Shown here: piece after piece, positions 1 through 9,175 of the stretch
Layout: the number at the start of each line of letters is the position of its first letter
How positions within the stretch are numbered: position 1 is the stretch's first letter
DNA from: JAHRAW01 sp965226545
Lineage (GTDB): Bacteria > Pseudomonadota > Gammaproteobacteria > Arenicellales > Poriferihabitantaceae
Assembly: GCA_965226545.1 (NCBI GenBank)
Contig: OZ245364.1
Span: 1,240,001-1,304,000 of the forward strand
DNA length: 64,000 nt
Direction: 5' to 3'
Translations under genes and position numbers: made by a program
The notes under the pieces: generated by a model
Databases searched by the model: none
Told to the model about the DNA's origin: nothing
Seen by the model: only the letters and a program-made list of their open reading frames with translations

Positions 1-2277
1 CCAAGGCAGGCGGGCATCAACTTCACCTTGCCGGTCGCGAGTGGCGGCGTGGTGGGGGATGGCGGCTATACCTATAGCGTCGCGGGTTTGCCGACTGGGT
101 TATCGTTGGATGATACGGTGCCTTCGATTGGCGGCATCCCGACCACCTTTACACCCCGCGCCAATTACACCTTTGAAGCAACCGACGCCAATGGCGCGAC
201 TGCGCAATTGCTGTTCGCATTGACCGTGACCGATGAATTGGCGTTTACCGAGGAGGTGGAAAGCGTATACACTTTCACCGTCGGCGGGGCTGTGCAATTG
301 CCGTCCGCCGGCGGCGGACAAGGTCCGTATACCTATTCGCAATCCTTTGTCGCCGCCGACGGCTCGTTTACCGCCGCCCTTGCGTTCGACGCAAACACGC
401 GGCGGATTAGCGGGGCGTTGACCATCTCCTCGGGCGCGAATGATTTAGCCAACAACGGCGTGATTTACTCGGTGACCGATTCCAAAGGGGTGGTCGAAAG
501 CGCGACCTTTAACCTGCACATCGTTCCGATAGTGTTTTCCGCCGGCGGTGGCGATTTGCGTTTCCGCGTCAATCAAGCCGTGCAATATGATTTGACCAGC
601 CGATTGTTGGTGACAAGGGCGGTCGGCGTCGAAGTGACCGGCTATTCTCTTGTGCCGTTGGGCGCCGCCGATGCGGTCGCCGAAGGGTTGACCTATTCCA
701 CCAACGCCGCCGGCTTCGAACCAAAACTTACCGGCGACGGCACTTTTGGTGCAGGCGATGAACCGATACCGACGGAATTGACCTTAACTGCGACCTATTC
801 GGTCGGCACGACTGACCCGATTACCACTTTCGTCACCCAGTCGTTTAAAGTGCGCGTCGCAGACGGCACCGAATTGGTGCCGGTCAATGAAAAAATGCTG
901 TCCAAAGTCGCCGCCGCCTCAGTCGCCGGCACCTTGGGCGCAATCACCGACCGCATTGCCACCGCCACATCCGCCGTGCCGATTGTATCGATTGGCGGGC
1001 AATCGCCGATGATGGCATTGGCGCAAACCATTAAAGCGTGGGCGGATGATGCAGTCGACACCACCGCCTTGATTGCCAACAGCAAATTCGTGTTGCCGTT
1101 TAATCGCGGCGGTTATGGCGCGGATTCAACCGCGTCCGGCGCAGTTTGGGGCAGTGCGCATTTCCGTCAATTGAAAGGCGATGATGAAGACGCCGACTCC
1201 GAAGGCGGGTTGCCGACGGTTAAATGGGACGGCAACATCAGCGGCGTACATCTCGGCTTCGATTTCAAAGTCAGCGACGACACCTTGCTCGGCCTCGCCG
1301 TATCGCGCAGCCGTGCGTCGATGGATTACAAAACGAACGCAATGGATAATACCGGGACGCTTGTGTCGGAAGAAGGCGAATATGAAATCGACCTTAACGC
1401 GGTGCATCCGTACATCAACTGGGCCGTCGGCGATGTCAATTTATACGCGAGCGCCGGGGTTGGCGAAGGCGAATTGACCGTCACGCCGGATGATGAATCG
1501 CTAACGCCGGCGCTTAAAAGCGACCTCAAACTCACCGCCTATGGCCTCGGCGTCAGCGGCGATTTAAATGAATCAGTGCAAGTGCGCGGCGAATGGCGGC
1601 GCGGTGAAATCAAAGTCGAAGGCAACGTCGACGACGAAAACACCATCGCCCCGCAAAACCTCAACACCAGCAGCACACGCATCTTGGCGCGATGGCACGA
1701 CGCCAATCGTCGAGACGACAATCGCGCGATATTTGCCGAAGTCGGCTGGCGGCTCGATGGCGGTGACGGCGATTCTGGCGCCGGCATGGAAACCGCATTG
1801 GGCTGGAATTATCTCGGCGACCGCACCACCGTCGAAATCGGCGCGCACGGCTTAATCGGGCGCGATGATTACAGCGAATGGGGCGCGTACGGCAATTTCC
1901 GCGTCAGCAGCGGCAACGACGGGCAAGGCTTCGCCGTGCGCATCCGCCCAAGTTACGGCGAATCGCAAACCGAATTCGGTCGCGTATGGAATGCTGATTC
2001 GTTGGACGACATCGACGCCGGAGACGACAATGATGCGGCCGACAAAAACTACGCGTGGCGCACCGAATCGCGCTTGTCCTACGGCATCCAAAGCGCCAAC
2101 GGATTATTCGCCCCGTTCATCGATGCCGTCGCCGGCGATGCCGCCGATGACATCTATCGACTCGGCGTCGATTGGTCGCCGCATCCGTATTTCGATTTAA
2201 ACCTCACCGGCGAACGCCGCCACAACCAAGACGACGACGAAAATCGAATCTTGTTGCAGGGTGAAGTCAAGTTTTAA
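1..2277 (+). CDS. Autotransporter-like outer membrane protein, 5' end missing
   Basis: The reading frame is open from the first base, so the true start and signal peptide lie outside the window. The visible N-terminal half is made of repeated Ig/cadherin-like modules (motifs such as YTYSVAGLPTGLSL and FEATDANG), typical of surface adhesins. A helical linker around residues 295-320 leads into a C-terminal part of about 400 residues that alternates short hydrophobic strands with Gly/Asp/Asn-rich turns and ends in Phe (GEVKF), as expected of an autotransporter beta-barrel. It is a paralogue of the minus-strand protein at 26.6-28.9 kb, sharing the linker, the barrel and the end motif. A terminator follows. 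Adhesion or surface display is inferred. Confidence 0.8.
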   Translation, partial: PRQAGINFTLPVASGGVVGDGGYTYSVAGLPTGLSLDDTVPSIGGIPTTFTPRANYTFEATDANGATAQLLFALTVTDELAFTEEVESVYTFTVGGAVQLPSAGGGQGPYTYSQSFVAADGSFTAALAFDANTRRISGALTISSGANDLANNGVIYSVTDSKGVVESATFNLHIVPIVFSAGGGDLRFRVNQAVQYDLTSRLLVTRAVGVEVTGYSLVPLGAADAVAEGLTYSTNAAGFEPKLTGDGTFGAGDEPIPTELTLTATYSVGTTDPITTFVTQSFKVRVADGTELVPVNEKMLSKVAAASVAGTLGAITDRIATATSAVPIVSIGGQSPMMALAQTIKAWADDAVDTTALIANSKFVLPFNRGGYGADSTASGAVWGSAHFRQLKGDDEDADSEGGLPTVKWDGNISGVHLGFDFKVSDDTLLGLAVSRSRASMDYKTNAMDNTGTLVSEEGEYEIDLNAVHPYINWAVGDVNLYASAGVGEGELTVTPDDESLTPALKSDLKLTAYGLGVSGDLNESVQVRGEWRRGEIKVEGNVDDENTIAPQNLNTSSTRILARWHDANRRDDNRAIFAEVGWRLDGGDGDSGAGMETALGWNYLGDRTTVEIGAHGLIGRDDYSEWGAYGNFRVSSGNDGQGFAVRIRPSYGESQTEFGRVWNADSLDDIDAGDDNDAADKNYAWRTESRLSYGIQSANGLFAPFIDAVAGDAADDIYRLGVDWSPHPYFDLNLTGERRHNQDDDENRILLQGEVKF

Positions 2278-2379
2278 TGCGTCGATTCGCATCAACCCAT
2301 CGATTCGTATAAACGCACATCGAACAAGTCGAATCAAAACGGCGGCGTCACCCCGCAACTCGATAAGTGGCTCGGTGAT

Positions 2380-2427
2380 GCCCGCCGTCTTCGTTGAACA
2401 CAACGAGGCACACGGCGGGCGTTTTTT
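2380..2427 (+). terminator. Rho-independent terminator of the autotransporter gene
   Basis: A 9-bp perfect stem (GCCCGCCGT with ACGGCGGGC) encloses a 23-nt loop and is followed by GTTTTTTATT. The same stem and T-run end the paralogous minus-strand autotransporter at 26.46-26.50 kb. Confidence 0.8.
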
Positions 2428-2563
2428 ATTAAGGCGCTGTTGTCACTGTTAATAAATTTCTTTATTCATTAACAGTCACTAATTAACAGTCAATTGGTTA
2501 CAATTATTCGTCACAAACTTTTGTCGCAAACTTTCATCACAACCTGCAACCCGGAATTAACTC

Positions 2564-2881
2564 ATGAACTTTTTCATCTCAGACGCATTCGCACAAGGCG
2601 GCGGCGGCAGCGGCTATTTGGGCTTATTGCCGATGGTGCTGATTTTTGTCGTCTTCTATCTGCTGCTCATCCGCCCGCAACAAAAACGCGCCAAGCAACA
2701 CAAACAAATGGTCGCCGAACTCTCCAAAGGCGATGAAGTCGTAACCAACGGCGGCACACTCGGCGTCATCACCGCCGTAGACGAAAACTTCATCACCCTC
2801 GAAGTCGCCAACGGCGTGCGCATCAAAGTGCAACGCATGGCAATCGCGCAGATGATGCCGAAGGGGACGGTGGGGAAGTAA
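2564..2881 (+). CDS. yajC: Sec translocase accessory subunit YajC
   Basis: The 105-residue protein has a Gly-rich N-terminus, one transmembrane helix at about residues 20-40 (LLPMVLIFVVFYLLLIRPQQ) and a small basic cytoplasmic domain with the family motif GDEVVTNGG followed by G(V/I)ITAV. YajC joins the SecDF complex that assists protein export through SecYEG. The usual neighbours tgt, secD and secF are absent here, so the gene stands alone between the autotransporter and the betaine transporter. Length and motif spacing are normal for the family. Confidence 0.93.
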   Translation: MNFFISDAFAQGGGGSGYLGLLPMVLIFVVFYLLLIRPQQKRAKQHKQMVAELSKGDEVVTNGGTLGVITAVDENFITLEVANGVRIKVQRMAIAQMMPKGTVGK

Positions 2882-2943
2882 CGGTTCACAGTCACACGAC
2901 ATTCACACAACATTTACACACAACATCCTAAGGGGGATTGGTT

Positions 2944-3933
2944 ATGAAACGAAGCAAAATGAAATTGTCAGTGTTACGTGCAACATTAAGCGCGGCATTA
3001 ATGGCGGCGTTAATGATTGGCGCAACCGCGCATGGCGCGGAAAAAGTCAACATTGGCGAGCCGAGTTGGGTTGGCGCAAAAAGCATCGCGCATTTAATTA
3101 AAAATGTCGTGACGCGGCGCATTGGCGGGCAAGCCGAATTGGTGCCGGGCAACAACGCCGCGATTTTTCAGGCGATGAGCGCGGGCAAGGGCGACATCGA
3201 TGTGCACCCGGATGTTTGGCTGCCCAATCAGGAAAGTTTCACCAAAAAATATGTCGATGGCGAAGGCACGGTGGAACTCAGCAAAAACAGTTATATCGGC
3301 AAGCAAAGTTTTTGCATCTCCGAAGAGTTTTCCAAAAAACGCGGCGTCACTTCGATATTCGATTTGGCGCGCCCGGATATCGCCAAACTGATGGACAACG
3401 ACGGCAACGGCAAGGGCGAAATTTGGGTTGGCGCGCCGGGCTGGGCGTCAGCCAATGTCAACGAAGTTAAGGTGCGCGATTACGGCTTGTTGCCGTTTAT
3501 GGATGCGGTGCGCGCCGAGCAAAGCGTGATGCAGGCGACCGTCGGCGATTCCATCGCCAAGGGGCGCGGCTATGCGTTTTATTGTTATTCGCCGCATGCG
3601 ATTTGGTTTTTATACGACATCGTGCGCCTCGAAGAGCCGGCGCATAACCCGGCGAAATATGTGATGAAACAGCCGAGCGACGACCCCGATTGGTATGAAA
3701 ATTCGCATGTCGCCAGCGAAGACGCGCCGAAAAAAGTGCAGGTGGCGTATTCCAAATCCTTGCGCGCGCGTTCGCCGATTATCCACGAGTTTTTGCAAAA
3801 CATGGCGTTGGAATCCGACGATGTCAGTTATTTCGCCTATCAAATCGCCGGATTGAATCGCGACGCCGATGAAGTGACCAACCAATGGATTGACGAAAAC
3901 TCCGCGCGGGTTGACGGCTGGTTGGGGCTTTGA
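2944..3933 (+). CDS. proX: Glycine betaine/proline ABC transporter, substrate-binding protein
   Basis: I chose the ATG at 2944 rather than the TTG six bases upstream because AAGGGGG lies at a normal distance before it. Residues 1-31 form a signal peptide (Lys-rich start, then LSAALMAALMIGATAHGA). The mature part has the OpuAC pattern: VNIGEPSWVGAK near the start, GDIDVHPDVWLPNQ, and WVGAPGWASANVNE. It should bind a quaternary amine such as glycine betaine in the periplasm and deliver it to the permease. Its stop overlaps the start of the ATPase gene, so the two are probably translationally coupled. Ligand specificity within the family cannot be told by eye. Confidence 0.88.
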   Translation: MKRSKMKLSVLRATLSAALMAALMIGATAHGAEKVNIGEPSWVGAKSIAHLIKNVVTRRIGGQAELVPGNNAAIFQAMSAGKGDIDVHPDVWLPNQESFTKKYVDGEGTVELSKNSYIGKQSFCISEEFSKKRGVTSIFDLARPDIAKLMDNDGNGKGEIWVGAPGWASANVNEVKVRDYGLLPFMDAVRAEQSVMQATVGDSIAKGRGYAFYCYSPHAIWFLYDIVRLEEPAHNPAKYVMKQPSDDPDWYENSHVASEDAPKKVQVAYSKSLRARSPIIHEFLQNMALESDDVSYFAYQIAGLNRDADEVTNQWIDENSARVDGWLGL

Positions 3934-4997
3934 GCGATACGCCGGCGATTCGCGTCGTCGATGTATGGAAAATTTTCGGCAAGCGAAGCGCGGAGGCGTT
4001 TGACCAACTGCGGCGCGCGCGGATTGCCGAGCGCGACGCCAAGCGCGAAGTGTTGACGCGATTCGATTGCGTCATCGGCGTCGCCAATGTTTCGTTTGAA
4101 GTGGCGCCGGGGCGGATTTACTGCATTATGGGCTTGTCCGGCAGCGGTAAATCCACCCTGGTGCGCCACATCAATCGGCTGTTGGAGCCGACGCGCGGCG
4201 AAGTGCATGTCAACGGTGTCGATGTAATGAAACTCGCGCCGCGCGCATTGCAGGCGTTTCGCAATCGGCGCATTGCGATGGTGTTCCAAAATTTTGCGCT
4301 GATGCCGCATCGCTCGGTGCTGGATAACATTGCAATGCCGCTGGAGATTCGCGGCATCGATAAAAATCGCCGCATGCAAATCGCCGAACAAAATCTCGAG
4401 CGCGTCGAGTTAAGCGGTTGGGGCAACAAGTTTGCGCATGAATTGTCCGGCGGCATGCAGCAACGCATCGGCTTGGCGCGCGCGCTTGCATCGGATGCCG
4501 ATGTGTTGTTGATGGATGAACCGTTCAGCGCGCTCGACCCGCTGATACGCCGCCAACTGCAAACCCAGTTTATGAATCTCGCCGCCGAGATGAACAAAAC
4601 CACCGTGTTCATCACCCATGATTTGGATGAAGCCGTGCGCATCGGCGACCGCATTGCGATTATGCGCGACGGGCGAATCATTCAGGAAGACACCGCTGAA
4701 AACATTGTGATGCATCCGGCTGATGATTATGTCGCCGATTTTGTCGCCGGCATCTCGCGATTAAAGGTTGTGCGCGCGCATGCGGTAATGCGCGATTATG
4801 AATCGCATCAACGCGAACACGGCGCGATTGGCGACGATTGCCCGCGTTGCGATGCGGAGGATTCTCTGCGCGCGTTAATCCAAACCGCAATTGCGCGCGA
4901 TAAACCGCTGGTGGTGATGCGTGATAATCGCCGGGTTGGGGTGATTACCAAAGATGCGTTGTTGCAGACCGTTATCGAAGGGGCGGCGGGGGAGTGA
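3930..4997 (+). CDS. proV: Glycine betaine/proline ABC transporter ATP-binding protein
   Basis: Translation starts at a TTG embedded in the stop of the upstream gene (TTGA overlap). ABC ATPase motifs are complete: Walker A GLSGSGKST, Q-loop, signature LSGGMQQRIGLARAL, Walker B VLLMDEP and the switch His in TVFITHDLDEA. The N-terminus has the extra helix region before the nucleotide-binding domain that is typical of ProV/OpuAA. The last 100 residues form a poorly conserved tail in the place of the usual CBS regulatory domain. It powers betaine import together with the flanking genes. Confidence 0.9.
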   Translation: MSDTPAIRVVDVWKIFGKRSAEAFDQLRRARIAERDAKREVLTRFDCVIGVANVSFEVAPGRIYCIMGLSGSGKSTLVRHINRLLEPTRGEVHVNGVDVMKLAPRALQAFRNRRIAMVFQNFALMPHRSVLDNIAMPLEIRGIDKNRRMQIAEQNLERVELSGWGNKFAHELSGGMQQRIGLARALASDADVLLMDEPFSALDPLIRRQLQTQFMNLAAEMNKTTVFITHDLDEAVRIGDRIAIMRDGRIIQEDTAENIVMHPADDYVADFVAGISRLKVVRAHAVMRDYESHQREHGAIGDDCPRCDAEDSLRALIQTAIARDKPLVVMRDNRRVGVITKDALLQTVIEGAAGE

Positions 4998-5192
4998 TTG
5001 TCGACGGTGTAACTTATAACGGTTAACTTGAACTTGTAATTTAACTTGCATTGCGAATCGTTGACGCAAGTTGTCGAAGTGCCTGTGAAGTAACTATTAA
5101 CTTGTCCAAGTGACCATGAAGTAACTGTGAAGTTGTCGAAGTGACTGTGAAGCGACCATAGCGACTAAGCGAACCAATTATCGACCGTGCAA

Positions 5193-6740
5193 ATGAACGC
5201 CACAACCGAAACGAAACCTAATTCACCGCACACCGTCTCGAACGGTGTGGCGAACGACGCCGCGAACGATGCATCGCGCAATCAATTGCTTGCGCGGTTT
5301 GTGCAATCCAATCCGACTTATTATCAGCGCGCGTTTAGCCGTATCAACGCGCGCACCGGGTTTGTCTGGAGTTTTAATTGGGCGGCGGCGTTGTTTGGTC
5401 CGGTGTGGTTTGGTGCGCGCGGGTTGTGGAAGTGGGGGTTGCCGTTTGTTATTGCCGAAACTTTTGGTTTGGTGCAAATCATGCGCGGGTTGTTTGGCGA
5501 TTTATCGGCGCAGGCGCGTGCGCGCATCGTCGATATTCAAGGCACGTTGACCTTGCGGCGGCGTCAACTGGATGCGGCCGTCGATGACGAAAAGGTGCAA
5601 ACCATTCAAGCGTGGATAGCGGTGTTGCAGCGCGAAATCGACGGCATCAATGCGCAAATCCTCACCGCCGAACAATCGGCGATTTGGGTGGCGGCGACCG
5701 GCGCGGCGTTGTTGTTGGCGGTGAAGTTTATTCAAGGCGCGGTCGCCAATCGCATTTTGGAAAAACGCTTTAGCGAATGGCTGTCCAACCGCGCGGTAAC
5801 CTGCGGCGTGTCGCGCGCGGCGGTGTTGTTGAGCGCGTTGTTTGTCGCGTTTGTGTATTGCGTCGGCGCATTGTTCTACGGCTTCGACGACCCGACCGGC
5901 GCGCTTGGGGAATTTCCGCACGACCCGCAATATCGCCTCGCGGCGATTGACGGCATCGTCGCCTTTTTCGCTTGGCTGACCGAACACGGCGCCGGCGTGT
6001 TTTCATTTATCTCGCACGGCATCCGCGTTTGTTTGGATTATTTGGAATTGTTGTTTGTGCAAACGCCGTGGCCGATTGTGATGAGTTTCATTGTGCTGTT
6101 GACCGGCTTGACCGCCGGCGTGCGCGGCGCGGCGTTTGCCGCAGCCTCGCTTGGCGCAATGTGCTTTTTCGGCTTTTGGGAAAAGGCGATGACCACGCTC
6201 GCCCTGCTCGGCACCGCCGCCTGCATCAGCATCACGCTCGGCATTCCGCTCGGCGTATTGTGCGCGCGCCGCGATCGTTTATATCGAGTGATTCGACCGA
6301 TTATGGATTTCATGCAGACCATGCCGTCGTTTGTTTTTATGATTCCGGTGATTGCGTTGTTCAGCGTCGGCAAACCGGCCGCGATTGTAATCACGATGAT
6401 TTTTGGCGGCACGCCGGTGGTGCGGTTAACCGTGCTCGGCTTGCGCGGCGTGCCGGCGGAGATTCGCGAAGCCGCGTTGGCGTTCGGCGCATCCAAATGG
6501 TATTTGCTCAGCCGCGTCGATTTGCCGTTGGCTGCGCCGTCGATTTTTGCCGGCATCAACCAAACCATCATGTTAAGTTTGGCGATGGTCGTGGTCGCGT
6601 CGCTCATCGGCGCAAAAGGACTCGGCGAAGATGTACTCGAAGCGTTGCAATACGCCAATGTCGGGCAAGGCATCCTTGCCGGCTTTGCGATTTTATTCTG
6701 CGCGATGATTTTGAATCGCATCATACAAGGCGGGCGTTGA
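5193..6740 (+). CDS. proW: Betaine ABC transporter permease with N-terminal DUF2628-like domain
   Basis: The C-terminal 230 residues are a ProW-type permease, with the EAA-like loop (EAALAFGASKWYLL) and the sequence MDFMQTMPSFVFMIPV. The N-terminal half is unusual. Residues of about 30-90 (YYQRAFSRINARTGFVWSFN, then GPVWFGARGLWKWG) resemble the DUF2628 membrane domain. A coiled-coil stretch (about 100-150) and two further membrane helices follow. The ATG at 5193 is preferred to the GTG at 5187. A 195-bp spacer of degenerate repeats separates it from proV, but the three genes surely make one transporter. What the extra domain does is unknown; a sensor or assembly role is only a guess. Confidence 0.85.
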   Translation: MNATTETKPNSPHTVSNGVANDAANDASRNQLLARFVQSNPTYYQRAFSRINARTGFVWSFNWAAALFGPVWFGARGLWKWGLPFVIAETFGLVQIMRGLFGDLSAQARARIVDIQGTLTLRRRQLDAAVDDEKVQTIQAWIAVLQREIDGINAQILTAEQSAIWVAATGAALLLAVKFIQGAVANRILEKRFSEWLSNRAVTCGVSRAAVLLSALFVAFVYCVGALFYGFDDPTGALGEFPHDPQYRLAAIDGIVAFFAWLTEHGAGVFSFISHGIRVCLDYLELLFVQTPWPIVMSFIVLLTGLTAGVRGAAFAAASLGAMCFFGFWEKAMTTLALLGTAACISITLGIPLGVLCARRDRLYRVIRPIMDFMQTMPSFVFMIPVIALFSVGKPAAIVITMIFGGTPVVRLTVLGLRGVPAEIREAALAFGASKWYLLSRVDLPLAAPSIFAGINQTIMLSLAMVVVASLIGAKGLGEDVLEALQYANVGQGILAGFAILFCAMILNRIIQGGR

Positions 6741-6747
6741 TGCGCGG

Positions 6748-7899
6748 ATGAACATGAATCTTCGCCCGTTTAAGATTGCGGTGCCTGATGCGACATTGGA
6801 TTGGATTGCCGCGCGCGTGGCGAATTATCCGTGGCATGAAATGCCGAGCGACGGCGGTTGGCAATACGGCGCGAACTTGGATTATATGAAGGAACTTTGC
6901 GCGTATTGGGTAGCGCAATATGATTGGCGCAAGCACGAGGCGCGATTGAATCGGTTTGCGCAATTTGTCGCGACGGTCGATGGATGCGATTTGCATTTTG
7001 TGCATGAAAAGGGAGACGGCGATTCGCCGTTGCCGTTACTTATCTCGCACGGCTGGCCCGGTTCGATCGCCGAGTTTGTGAATATCATCGAACCGCTTGC
7101 GCATCCGACTCGCTTTGGCGGCGATGATGCTGACGCCTTTGATGTAATCGCGCCGTCGTTGCCGGGGTTTGGGTTTTCGGCAAAGCCGTCGCGCCCGATT
7201 GGCCCGCGCAACATCGCGGCGTTGTTCGATAAATTGATGCGCGAGACGCTTGGGTTGAACGGCTATCTTGCGCAAGGCGGCGATTGGGGCGGGGCGATTG
7301 CATCGTGGCTCGGCTTTGCGCATGCGCCGGCGTGTCGCGCGATACACATTAACATTATGACGATGCGCCCGCCGGATGAACCGCGCACCGCCGCCGAACG
7401 CGAATGGGCGCAACGATTTGCGCGCGAGCAGGTGAGCGAGGACGGCTATCGCACCCAACAGGCGACCAAGCCGCAAACATTAAGTTATGCAATGATGGAC
7501 AGCCCGGTCGGCGTCGCCGCGTGGATTATCGAAAAATTTCATTCGTGGTCGGATATCGCCGACGACGACATCGAAAGCGCCTACGACAAGGATTGGCTGC
7601 TGACCAACATTATGATTTATTTGGTCACCGCCACCTTCAACACCGCCTCGTGGATTTATTATGCGCGCCGCGAGGAAGGCGGGCGGGTGTTGTCGCCGCA
7701 CGGCGCGCGCGTCGAAGTGCCGACCGCGGCGGCGTTGTTTCCCAAAGAGATGTTGGCGTGGCCGCCGCGTTCGTATGTCGAGCGGGTGTATAACATTCAG
7801 CGTTGGAGCGAAATGCCGCGCGGCGGGCATTTTGCCGCAGTCGAAGCGCCGCAGTTGTTGATTGATGATATTCGCGCGTTTGCGCGGGACTTGCGATAA
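6748..7899 (+). CDS. Epoxide hydrolase, alpha/beta-hydrolase fold
   Basis: The 383-residue protein begins with an epoxide-hydrolase N-terminal region (LRPFKIAVPDATLDWIAARV). The hydrolase core has the HGWPGS oxyanion motif, the nucleophile motif QGGDWGG (Asp nucleophile) and a C-terminal GGHFAAVEAP motif carrying the catalytic His. Members of this family hydrolyse epoxides to diols; microsomal-type and juvenile-hormone-type enzymes share the layout. The physiological substrate is not evident. It starts 7 bases after proW and might be cotranscribed. Confidence 0.85.
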   Translation: MNMNLRPFKIAVPDATLDWIAARVANYPWHEMPSDGGWQYGANLDYMKELCAYWVAQYDWRKHEARLNRFAQFVATVDGCDLHFVHEKGDGDSPLPLLISHGWPGSIAEFVNIIEPLAHPTRFGGDDADAFDVIAPSLPGFGFSAKPSRPIGPRNIAALFDKLMRETLGLNGYLAQGGDWGGAIASWLGFAHAPACRAIHINIMTMRPPDEPRTAAEREWAQRFAREQVSEDGYRTQQATKPQTLSYAMMDSPVGVAAWIIEKFHSWSDIADDDIESAYDKDWLLTNIMIYLVTATFNTASWIYYARREEGGRVLSPHGARVEVPTAAALFPKEMLAWPPRSYVERVYNIQRWSEMPRGGHFAAVEAPQLLIDDIRAFARDLR

Positions 7900-8025
7900 T
7901 GGTTAAGTGGGGTTAACTTGTTTGGTAACGTTACTTGTAACTTTTTCGGTAACTTTTATTTATAAATTTATTTGTAACTTGTTAACTTTATAAGTTTACA
8001 ACTTCACAACTTCATCCGTACAAAT

Positions 8026-8061
8026 TTAACTTTAACTTTAACTTTAACTTTAACTTTAACT
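8026..8061 (+). repeat. TTTAAC hexamer tract in the tauD-family leader
   Basis: Six tandem copies of the hexamer TTTAAC end about 10 bases before the ATG at 8071. The preceding 120 bases consist of related degenerate words (GTAAC, TTAACTT). No Shine-Dalgarno sequence is visible between the repeat and the start. Confidence 0.8.
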
Positions 8062-8070
8062 TCGACTTCA

Positions 8071-8913
8071 ATGTCCAACAAAGAAACCTATCAACATATC
8101 GACGTGCGTCCGTTTGCGCCGTGTCTTGGCGCCGAAGTGCGCGGGGTGGATTTAGCGCAGGCGGTGTCGAGCGAAGTGTTTGCGGAAATTGAGCGCGCGT
8201 TTTTGCATTATCAAGTGTTGTTTTTTAAGGAGCAGCGCGAAATTCCGCCGAGTGCGCACATTGCCTTTGGCGAATTGTTTGGTGCGTTGCATCATCATCC
8301 GGCTGCGCCGACGATGCGCGGTCATCCGCAAATTTTTGAAATTCACGCGCACAAGGAGTCGAAAATCGCCAACGGCGAATTTTGGCATTCGGATGTTTCC
8401 TGCGATGAACGCCCGCCGCTCGGCACAATTTTGCAATTGCATATCCTGCCCGAATGCGGCGGCGACACGATGTTCAGCAATATGTATCGCGCATTCGATA
8501 CACTGTCGCCGCCGTTGCAAACGATGTTATGCACACTCAGCGCAACCCATCAATCCGAACACGTCTATCGCGGCAGATACGCCGACCGCGGTCAACGCGA
8601 CGAACAAATTCATTGCCCAAGCGCGCAACATCCGGTGGTGCGCACCCATCCGCAAACCAAGCGCAAGGCGTTGTATGTCAACCGCACCTTCACGACGCGC
8701 ATAAACGAATTGGCGCGCGTCGAGAGCGATGCATTGCTGGCGCTATTGTACGACCACGCCGAACACGTCGACCATCAAATCCGTTTTCGCTGGTCGCAAA
8801 ACGATGTGGCGATGTGGGATAACCGCTGTTGCATGCATCGCGCGATTTGGGATTATTGGCCAAACGAACGCAAAGGCAGACGCGTCACCATCGCCGGCGA
8901 CAAGCCGGCATAA
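8071..8913 (+). CDS. TauD/TfdA-family Fe(II)/2-oxoglutarate dioxygenase
   Basis: The 280-residue protein shows the family layout: N-terminal LGAEVRGVDL, metal ligands in EFWHSDVSC (HxD), a substrate and cosubstrate region with HPVVRTHPQTKRKALYVNR, and the distal half WDNRCCMHRAIWDY with the third His ligand and the Arg that binds 2-oxoglutarate. Such enzymes hydroxylate taurine, alkyl sulfates, aryloxyacetates or similar small molecules. No sulfonate transporter lies nearby, so the substrate stays open. It is the last gene before the isolated tRNA. Confidence 0.85.
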   Translation: MSNKETYQHIDVRPFAPCLGAEVRGVDLAQAVSSEVFAEIERAFLHYQVLFFKEQREIPPSAHIAFGELFGALHHHPAAPTMRGHPQIFEIHAHKESKIANGEFWHSDVSCDERPPLGTILQLHILPECGGDTMFSNMYRAFDTLSPPLQTMLCTLSATHQSEHVYRGRYADRGQRDEQIHCPSAQHPVVRTHPQTKRKALYVNRTFTTRINELARVESDALLALLYDHAEHVDHQIRFRWSQNDVAMWDNRCCMHRAIWDYWPNERKGRRVTIAGDKPA

Positions 8914-8923
8914 CCCGTGCCGC

Positions 8924-8952
8924 TTGCAATCGCAATGTGCATTTGCTATCGT
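8924..8952 (+). promoter_or_regulatory. Likely sigma-70 promoter of tRNA-Ile
   Basis: TTGCAA, a 17-bp spacer and TATCGT are followed by a GC-rich discriminator (GCGCGCC), the pattern of stable-RNA promoters under stringent control. The tRNA begins about 40 bases downstream. Confidence 0.45.
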
Positions 8953-8991
8953 GCGCGCCTTGCAAAGTGCATATCGTCATCCGACAAACGC

Positions 8992-9068
8992 GGGTCTGTA
9001 GCTCAGTCGGTTAGAGCGCACCCCTGATAAGGGTGAGGCCGGAAGTTCAAATCTTCCCAGACCCACCA
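8992..9068 (+). tRNA. tRNA-Ile(GAT)
   Basis: The cloverleaf folds fully: acceptor GGGTCTG with CAGACCC, D-stem GCTC/GAGC, anticodon stem CACCC/GGGTG with loop CTGATAA (anticodon GAT at 9026-9028), a T-arm with GTTCAAATC, discriminator A and an encoded CCA. This tRNA is usually found in the rRNA spacer with tRNA-Ala; here it stands alone. Confidence 0.97.
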
Positions 9069-9175
9069 CGCTTTTTGCGCGACGCGGAGATTGTTCGCCA
9101 AGGCGGTTTGTTTTTTAACAATGCACTTTTAAATTCCCCTTTTTGTTGTAATCAAAAAAAACGAGGCAACCTGTG

